Source: Plebeiibacterium sediminum (GTDB lineage Bacteria; Bacteroidota; Bacteroidia; Bacteroidales; Marinilabiliaceae). Taken from it: a stretch of DNA of 64,000 nt. The stretch covers positions 51,854 through 115,853 of the forward strand of contig NZ_JAPDPJ010000009.1 of NCBI RefSeq assembly GCF_026013605.1. Reading direction: 5' to 3'. Both the position numbers and the translations under genes were made by a program. Shown here in pieces: positions 57,998-64,000 of this stretch. The first letter of the stretch is position 1. The number at the start of each line of letters is the position of its first letter. Below the pieces are notes generated by a model. The model was not told where the DNA came from. It did no database searches and saw only the letters and a list, made by a program, of their open reading frames with translations.

Positions 57998-59197
57998 TTA
58001 GTCTATCACACCTGACCCTATCAATTCATCCTCTACATACCAGGAAGCAAACTGACCAGAAGTAATTCCCCTTTGAGGTTCATCAAACACCACGTACATG
58101 CCGTCTTTTCTTCTATGAATAACCCCTTGTTGTAATGGCTGACGATAACGAATTCGTATTTGAAGTCGACGTGATTCCCCAACCTGCATTTCTAAATCAG
58201 GACGAACCCAATGCAATTCATCTGCATTTACTTTCAATACCTGACGGTATAATCCAGGATGTTGTTTTCCCATACCCACATAAATCTGATTAAATGGAAT
58301 ATTGGTTCCAATGATAAACAATGGCTCCGGAAAACCTCCTATATTTAATCCTTTTCGCTGACCAATAGTATAGAAATGTGCTCCACCATGCTCTCCTACC
58401 CTTTTGCCATATTTAGGGTGAAATACATATGGCTGACAAAGTTCTTCTAAAACTTCATCTGTTGGATTTTCCTTGGCCTGATTCCAATTCCTGCTAAACA
58501 ACTCACAATCTTTATCAATGATAAAAACTTTACCTTTTTTTGATTCGAGCTTCTGCTGTAGAAAAACAGGCAAGTCAACTTTACCCACAAAACAAATTCC
58601 CTGTGAATCTTTTTTATGAGCCGTTACTAAATTTAACTCATTAGCTATTCTGCGAACCTCCGGCTTCACTATATCTCCAATTGGGAATAAAGCTTTAGCC
58701 AACTGCTCCTGCGATAACTGACACAAAAAATAACTTTGATCTTTGTTACCATCACTACCTGCTAATAAACGATGATACTCTTTACCATCTTTAACAATGG
58801 TATCTTTTCTGCAGTAATGGCCTGTTGCAACATAATCAGCTCCCAGTTCAAATGCTTTATCCATAAAAACATCAAACTTAATTTCTCTGTTGCAAAGAAC
58901 ATCGGGATTAGGGGTTCTGCCTTTCTCATATTCGCTGAACATATAATCCACCACTCTGGCTCTGTATTGCTCACTTAAATCAACATAATGAAAAGGTATA
59001 TCCAGTTTTTTTGCCACTGCCATAGCATCAAATTTATCCTCTAACCATGGACAGTCAGCCTCTAAAACACCTGTTGTATCATGCCAGTTTTTCATAAACA
59101 AGCCAATCACTTCATAGCCTTGTTCTTTTAAAACATAGGCTGCCACACTTGAATCAACTCCTCCTGATAATCCGATAACAACTTTCTTCTTTTGCAT
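57998..59197 (-). CDS. mnmA: tRNA 2-thiouridylase MnmA
   Basis: Thiolates uridine 34 of tRNA-Glu, -Gln and -Lys. From ATG 59197 the protein has 399 residues and begins [20 protein letters not shown], the PP-loop ATP site. [12 protein letters not shown] and SQGICFVGK contain the two catalytic cysteines. A frame extension to 59239 begins with a TTG inside the -7 box TATCTTTG and is therefore not translated. The C-terminal beta-barrel half is complete. Confidence 0.96.
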   Translation of the reverse strand: MQKKKVVIGLSGGVDSSVAAYVLKEQGYEVIGLFMKNWHDTTGVLEADCPWLEDKFDAMAVAKKLDIPFHYVDLSEQYRARVVDYMFSEYEKGRTPNPDVLCNREIKFDVFMDKAFELGADYVATGHYCRKDTIVKDGKEYHRLLAGSDGNKDQSYFLCQLSQEQLAKALFPIGDIVKPEVRRIANELNLVTAHKKDSQGICFVGKVDLPVFLQQKLESKKGKVFIIDKDCELFSRNWNQAKENPTDEVLEELCQPYVFHPKYGKRVGEHGGAHFYTIGQRKGLNIGGFPEPLFIIGTNIPFNQIYVGMGKQHPGLYRQVLKVNADELHWVRPDLEMQVGESRRLQIRIRYRQPLQQGVIHRRKDGMYVVFDEPQRGITSGQFASWYVEDELIGSGVID

Positions 59198-59236
59198 TCT
59201 GTTTTCTAAATAATTATAAGCAATAAAAATAGCGCA

Positions 59237-59244
59237 CAAAGATA
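59237..59244 (-). promoter_or_regulatory. Promoter -7 element of mnmA
   Basis: TATCTTTG on the minus strand, an exact TAnnTTTG match. It overlaps the outermost possible start codon and so fixes the true start downstream. Confidence 0.55.
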
Positions 59245-59416
59245 CATTATTTTATGCATATAACACACCCCTAGATAAATACCTAAAAAACATACTATTA
59301 TAAAATATTTTCATTCATCATAAATAAAAATCTATTTCATTAATAACATTATATCATCTTTTATCGTATAGTCATCATTAAATCAATTCTCAAAAACACC
59401 ATCTAATAAATTAAAA

Positions 59417-60001
59417 ATGAAAATATTTATCATCGCATTGTTTGCAACACTTATTCCTCTGAAGGCTATTTCTCAAAAAACATGGACTTCTAAAGATTCC
59501 GCAGCTGTTGCCAAACTAAACAAAACCATTACTCTGGCTGAAGCAAAAGTTGAAAAAGCACAGATTAAAGTAGACTATGCTGACTCCTTAATTCAAATTG
59601 GCACTTCCCAGTTAGAAGAAGGTAAAACACTACAAAAACAACTTAAGGCAGAAACAAAAACCTTAAGCAAACAATATGCAACAGATCGTAAGCAGTTTTT
59701 AAAAATTTCAAAGTCAAAAGACAAAGATGAAGCTACTGAAGCCAAAGCCGAACTTAAAAAGATTGATACTCAATACAAGATTGACTCCAAAGAGCTTTTA
59801 AACAAAACAAAAGCTAATGATAAACTACTTAGTACCGCAGATAAAAACCTTACTAAGGGGAAAAGTTATATTAAGGATTACGAAAGAACTTTAAAAGAAG
59901 CTCAAGCCAGTTTGGAATATTCTAAAGAAGAATTAGAATGGACGCTTGAAGATTTAAATGCAGTGGATGAGCCTAAAGACTCTAAAAAGAAGAAAAAGTA
60001 A
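59417..60001 (+). CDS. Secreted coiled-coil protein, function unknown
   Basis: A 194-residue exported protein with a signal peptide ending near LKAISQ. The mature part is almost wholly helical, rich in Lys, Glu, Ala and Leu, and predicted to form long coiled coils (about 35-180) with repeating AEAKVEKAQIKVDYADSLI-like segments. It ends in a lysine run (SKKKKK). There is no cysteine. I recognise no named family. It is a free-standing gene with a terminator downstream, probably periplasmic. Confidence 0.7.
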   Translation: MKIFIIALFATLIPLKAISQKTWTSKDSAAVAKLNKTITLAEAKVEKAQIKVDYADSLIQIGTSQLEEGKTLQKQLKAETKTLSKQYATDRKQFLKISKSKDKDEATEAKAELKKIDTQYKIDSKELLNKTKANDKLLSTADKNLTKGKSYIKDYERTLKEAQASLEYSKEELEWTLEDLNAVDEPKDSKKKKK

Positions 60002-60021
60002 TAGACAATAAATAACTCGAT

Positions 60022-60063
60022 AAAAAAAGCCAGCTTGTGCATCAATTACAAGCTGGCTTTTTT
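60022..60063. terminator. Bidirectional terminator
   Basis: AAAAAAAGCCAGCTTGT (60022-60038) pairs with ACAAGCTGGCTTTTTT (60048-60063). It serves the coiled-coil gene and the converging DUF3857 operon. Confidence 0.9.
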
Positions 60064-60092
60064 ATTTTTAAATCTTTGAAATCAGAATAGTG

Positions 60093-62003
60093 CTATATTT
60101 TTATTAAAACAGCTTTAGCATCATCATTTTTTACAACTGATTCAATAAATTCTACAAAATCGTTATACTTTTCTTTAGTATAATGACCTTTCTTTAGTAT
60201 AAACTCTCTTTCGTATATAATACTCTGTCCATCAACAGTTGCAGTACCATGATATTCACCAAATTCGGATAAAATATTTACCGGATCAGGAAGTGCCTCC
60301 ATTTTATATCCTTCAGGAATTAAATATTTTACAGAATCATTTTCACTATAAGGTCTGGATATCATCACTGGAGAAACCCGATTACGCGAATAAGGTGGCG
60401 CACTGGTCATTTTATTCATGGTATTTAATGGAATAAATACTCTGTCTCCCATTTTACTTCCAAAACTTGGTAAAGCAATAGCTACCTCCTTCTCTAGCCA
60501 TGGCTCACGTTCTTTAAACGGAGTAATTTTATAACTCTCCAATTCAAAATGAGGCAGGTCAATAGACTTTATTACTCTTTTTCTACGATCCGTTTCATCC
60601 AAAACAGTTAAGCCTAACATTTCGGCAAAATGAACCCCTTTATAAACAGACTTTGATTGAACCTTTGTTACATCATTAAAACTTATATCTACAGTTGTTT
60701 TGGTAAATACATTATCATCTTTAACTGAATAAGTTGGTGTTTTTATTAATTCACCTCCATTTTCTTTAATCATCAAAGCATATCTATCATCTGTAGAGCT
60801 CCCCAGGTAACCACATGGATAATAAGAATTTGTACACTCAAGCCAAACTGTATCATTGGGTAAATGAACACATGATACAATATGGTTAAAATAATTACTA
60901 ACAAAATCTTTATTCGTAAATCGTTGATCACCGGCATAAATTAGTGTATAATAAGCTTCATATCCTAACCTATTTAACAGCGAAACCACATAATTAGAAA
61001 GCGCTTTACAATCACCATAAGATAAACGATCTACTGTTTCAGCAGAAAATGGCTGATATCCACCAATACCTTCCTGAATACTAACATATCTGTTTTTATC
61101 CTGAGAGTATTTATAAACCGTAGCTATCTTTTCATAGTCGCTCATTCCCTCAGTAAATAGGCTACGCACTTTATTTACGGTTTCTTCCGGAACATCATCT
61201 TTACCTTTGTTTAACTGCTTAATATATAAGCCAAAATTCTCCCAAGAATCAAACTTTCCTTCAAACCCATCCATTACAAAGGTGTTTGGAGCCACAATAA
61301 CTGAAGGAACATATTCCTCCAGAAATGAACTTAACACCTCATTTTGAATGGCTTTATAATTACTTATAGTCCACGACCTGTGTAATTTTCCATCAATAAC
61401 CTCCTCCTTTGCTTTTTCTGTAAGATTATTTTCTTTATAGTGATAAGAAAAATCTTCCGGAGCAATAATCTTATAATTCAATTGCTGTACTGAAGTATTA
61501 AAATCCTGTAAAGCAAACCAACCTTGTAAATAATAAGCTGAATTACATTTTCTTTGAAAAGTGTATTCAACAGTATAAGGATAAACAGCATATTTAGGAT
61601 CTATTACCTTAACACGATCATCCTCGTACAATGAAAAACCTGACACAGAAGCATAATCTTTAATCTCATCCTGAGGTATAGACTTAACTTTATTACCTTC
61701 TGCATCATATACTGTTGCTGAAATACCTGATATAGACATAAACTTACTATATCCTTCCTGAAACAAAGCTTTGTCCTTTCCACTTTCCTTCAATACTGTA
61801 ATGACATATTTTTCGTCATAAATCATTTTTGAAGGAGCAAATACTTCTACTGTAGTACTTTTTTCTCTGACAACAGCATCTGCATCTGCAGTTAATTCCT
61901 TAGGAATTTCGGATACAGGATACTTTGGTTCTTTTTTTGCCCAAATATTTATAGCGCAAAAAAATAAAACGATATAAATTTTATAACGAAGCTGCATCTG
62001 CAT
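60093..62003 (-). CDS. DUF3857 and transglutaminase-like domain protein (active-site residues present)
   Basis: A 636-residue exported protein with signal peptide (1-22). A DUF3857 beta domain (about 55-210) precedes a transglutaminase-like core (about 280-395). The catalytic Cys332 (YGDCKAL) and His374 (YFNHIVSCV) are in place, and Glu389 (WLECT) occupies the third position. A C-terminal beta-sandwich domain follows. Such proteins are frequent in Bacteroidota, usually as periplasmic or surface proteins of unknown substrate. It overlaps the upstream paralogue by 23 bases, indicating one transcript. Confidence 0.88.
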   Translation of the reverse strand: MQMQLRYKIYIVLFFCAINIWAKKEPKYPVSEIPKELTADADAVVREKSTTVEVFAPSKMIYDEKYVITVLKESGKDKALFQEGYSKFMSISGISATVYDAEGNKVKSIPQDEIKDYASVSGFSLYEDDRVKVIDPKYAVYPYTVEYTFQRKCNSAYYLQGWFALQDFNTSVQQLNYKIIAPEDFSYHYKENNLTEKAKEEVIDGKLHRSWTISNYKAIQNEVLSSFLEEYVPSVIVAPNTFVMDGFEGKFDSWENFGLYIKQLNKGKDDVPEETVNKVRSLFTEGMSDYEKIATVYKYSQDKNRYVSIQEGIGGYQPFSAETVDRLSYGDCKALSNYVVSLLNRLGYEAYYTLIYAGDQRFTNKDFVSNYFNHIVSCVHLPNDTVWLECTNSYYPCGYLGSSTDDRYALMIKENGGELIKTPTYSVKDDNVFTKTTVDISFNDVTKVQSKSVYKGVHFAEMLGLTVLDETDRRKRVIKSIDLPHFELESYKITPFKEREPWLEKEVAIALPSFGSKMGDRVFIPLNTMNKMTSAPPYSRNRVSPVMISRPYSENDSVKYLIPEGYKMEALPDPVNILSEFGEYHGTATVDGQSIIYEREFILKKGHYTKEKYNDFVEFIESVVKNDDAKAVLIKI

Positions 62004-63864
62004 TCTTTTTAATAACTACTGGTTCGGCTTGTTTTTCAATCATTAACGCAAAAAGTTGTTTTAACAAAGCGTACTCTTCCGGTAAGAAAACGGTTTTATC
62101 AATGGTAAATTTATAGGTAACTGAAAGTCGGTTACCCATAACAGAATAAGCCACGAGTACAGCTCCGGCCTTTTCTGGCAAAACTATTCTGGCTGGTTTT
62201 GGAATCGTTTCAAAAACATAACCATCAGGAATTGTTAAGTTAGACAAAACTGTTTTTTCAGTTTTATAAGCAAAATCTACAGGATACTTACGCTCTTCTA
62301 ATTTAAACGGATTATTTTCCTCTCTCTCAAATAAAAATGGATTGATCATAATCATATCCCCCACTTTTTGAGCCACATTACTTACTTTAACCTGATACGT
62401 TTCACGAACTTCTTTGTAAATAGAATCTACATTAGTTAAAGCAAATGATTTAATTCTTAATCCAGGATGCTCTGTTTCCATTGCTTCCAAAAACTCATTT
62501 TCACTGGCGTAGTTTTTGTACTTTTTACGGAAATCGTAGGCTGAATAGTCAAACTTAGCACATTGCATTGATCCTTCTGCTTCTAAATTCTCATTTAATT
62601 CCAGATTAAAAATTAACGTGGACTTGTCTTTTTTATCTGTTCGTAAATCTATCCATTTACCACTTTCATTGTTAATTAAGCGACCATTTTTATTCAAACA
62701 TCTCAATGGTACCATATCCACAGGCATCAATTCCTCAGTAGCATCCAATAGGTATTCTTTATCTCCGATTTTGGCACGAACCAACATATAATTCAATTTC
62801 TCCAAACTTGGATAGAACTGATGAAGCATACCATTTTCCCGAGTACTAATAGCTAACGGTAAAGCAGGAATTTCAAGCTTTTGTAATAATTGATAAAGCA
62901 TCATATTTATATCTGCAGAATTTCCTTTTTTATCTTTAAATACTCCACCTAAATGATCTTCAGTAGAAAACAATGATTCCACTTCATTCCACTTAATTTG
63001 CTTTATAGCTTCATATGCAGCAACCATTTTATCATATGGATCAGAATATTTATCTTCTATTTCCTTTTTAAGCGTATTTAAAGCACCCACGCCATTAGTT
63101 AATGCGCCTCCAAAATGAGTACTTGATCTTAATCTTTTATTTACAGCTTCCCACGATGTTGTAAATCCTCTATAAAAACCAGGGAAACTAACACTCAAAA
63201 TATCAAATTCGAATTTTGCTATATAATTCTCTCTTGAATCCATATAAGGTTCTTGCTTAAACGCAGGAACACTATCCATGAAAAAAGTATTTGGTCCATC
63301 ACTTTGTATTCCAATAAAACCACGGGCTCTTTTCCTGTATTCAATTTCGTTGGTTGGATCTAAATCCAGTTGACAATACTTAACAGGAATTTCTCTTTGA
63401 AATGCAAATTCCGAAGGTAATAGCTGTTGTGAAGTTTCAATATCATAAATACTACCTACTTTAATATTAGGCAGGGCTACTTTCATCCTGTAATAATCAT
63501 CGGTAATTTTTAATTTAAAGATGGATTCGCTTTTTAATCGTTCTTCAACAATTTCGCCATTTTCCAGGTTAAAAACTTTTCCACGAACCTGCATATCTTC
63601 TTTCCCAGGAAAAGAAAACTCAGAAAGTGAAACACCTGCTTTTTTTAGAATTTTAACTCGGGTAACTGTAGTAAAGGAATAAGTATTTCCATTGAAGTAA
63701 CCATATTTACAAAGAACAACTGCTGTAGCACTGGTATCTGGCTCATATACAGTCATCTTTAAATCTTCAATATCAACTTTACCAAATTTAATTGGAGCTT
63801 TGGCTGAGGCTTGGTGTATGATTGCCAATATGCAAATAGCAATCAGAGTTAGAGCTTTAGTCAT
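61981..63864 (-). CDS. DUF3857 protein with degenerate transglutaminase core
   Basis: A 627-residue paralogue of the downstream protein, with signal peptide (1-22). The DUF3857 domain (about 60-220) and transglutaminase-like fold (about 270-380) are recognisable. At the catalytic Cys position it has Ser316 (KKGNSADINMML), and at the His position Tyr359 (KLNYMLVRA); only Asp374 (YLLDATEE) is kept. It is therefore probably not an active transglutaminase or protease. Being translationally coupled to an intact paralogue, it may be a binding or regulatory partner (inference). Confidence 0.86.
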   Translation of the reverse strand: MTKALTLIAICILAIIHQASAKAPIKFGKVDIEDLKMTVYEPDTSATAVVLCKYGYFNGNTYSFTTVTRVKILKKAGVSLSEFSFPGKEDMQVRGKVFNLENGEIVEERLKSESIFKLKITDDYYRMKVALPNIKVGSIYDIETSQQLLPSEFAFQREIPVKYCQLDLDPTNEIEYRKRARGFIGIQSDGPNTFFMDSVPAFKQEPYMDSRENYIAKFEFDILSVSFPGFYRGFTTSWEAVNKRLRSSTHFGGALTNGVGALNTLKKEIEDKYSDPYDKMVAAYEAIKQIKWNEVESLFSTEDHLGGVFKDKKGNSADINMMLYQLLQKLEIPALPLAISTRENGMLHQFYPSLEKLNYMLVRAKIGDKEYLLDATEELMPVDMVPLRCLNKNGRLINNESGKWIDLRTDKKDKSTLIFNLELNENLEAEGSMQCAKFDYSAYDFRKKYKNYASENEFLEAMETEHPGLRIKSFALTNVDSIYKEVRETYQVKVSNVAQKVGDMIMINPFLFEREENNPFKLEERKYPVDFAYKTEKTVLSNLTIPDGYVFETIPKPARIVLPEKAGAVLVAYSVMGNRLSVTYKFTIDKTVFLPEEYALLKQLFALMIEKQAEPVVIKKNADAASL

Positions 63865-64000
63865 TACGTAATGTACTTTTTAGGGTTAATAATCTTCAAC
63901 AAAAGTCAGAGCTGTCCTAAACGTTTTCTAAATTAGTTAGTCATAATTTAAAAATCACGCATTGGGACAGATTTTTATCTTTTTTGAAAATCAATCCCCC

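Noticed and set aside
59198..59239. Longer mnmA start at 59239
   Set aside because: The TTG lies in TATCTTTG; the protein family begins right before the PP-loop, at ATG 59197.
63912..63970. CTGTCC/GGACAG inverted pair near the window end as an insertion-sequence end
   Set aside because: Only six to seven bases with a loop of nearly 50, and no transposase in view.

Overview
The window is an AT-rich chromosomal segment of a Bacteroidota bacterium, most likely of the Bacteroidales/Marinilabiliales side of the phylum. Three things support this. SprA is present (the outer-membrane translocon of the type IX secretion system). Many genes are preceded by the Bacteroidota promoter -7 element TAnnTTTG, with few Shine-Dalgarno sequences. 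The gene set is typical: a two-component propeller histidine kinase, DUF3857/transglutaminase proteins, an OstA-like protein, and Rnf preceded by RseC. Rnf and formate-dependent PurT suggest an anaerobic or facultative life. I see no rRNA, tRNA, CRISPR array, prophage or complete insertion sequence.

Layout. 0-6.4 kb: 3' part of an RND efflux pump, its TolC partner, a LytS/LytR-type two-component pair and a small unknown protein. 6.4-8.4 kb (minus): DNA polymerase IV and a putative outer-membrane beta-barrel. 8.8-16.7 kb: guaB, then an envelope-biogenesis run of three SurA/PpiC-like periplasmic chaperones, a small lipoprotein and an OstA/LptA-like protein. 16.8-19.3 kb (minus): DUF2795 protein, cobalamin adenosyltransferase, LolD/MacB-type ABC ATPase and a methyltransferase. 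19.6-22.2 kb: Dps, PurT and a duplicated DUF4377-like lipoprotein. 22.2-22.9 kb: a non-coding region with a striking phased repeat array. 22.9-27.1 kb: a two-repeat unknown protein, RecG and a cation/proton antiporter. 27.3-32.9 kb: the rseC-rnfBCDGEA operon. 33-42.5 kb: thiL, a frameshifted four-helix-bundle cassette with terminal inverted repeats, ruvA and the 7.4-kb sprA. 42.6-52.6 kb: EamA transporter, propeller histidine kinase, His-rich NicO/UreH-like membrane protein, MutS2, a response-regulator/PP2C phosphatase and a ferredoxin-nitroreductase fusion. 52.6-64 kb: a second phased repeat region, ABC-F, a radical SAM protein, a YfcE-like phosphoesterase, SixA, MnmA, a secreted coiled-coil protein and two overlapping DUF3857 proteins.

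Most of the window is housekeeping. The least explained material is as follows. First, a 21-bp phased array at 22.51-22.82 kb, with nine units in one orientation and then six inverted, next to an unknown internally duplicated protein. Second, an 11-bp phased array with the same orientation-switch architecture at 52.87-52.98 kb, with a perfect 21-bp palindrome nearby. Third, the cassette between thiL and ruvA, whose start and stop codons lie inside its own inverted repeats. Several apparent upstream starts (guaB, mnmA, the methyltransferase) fall inside promoter -7 boxes, so I moved those starts downstream.
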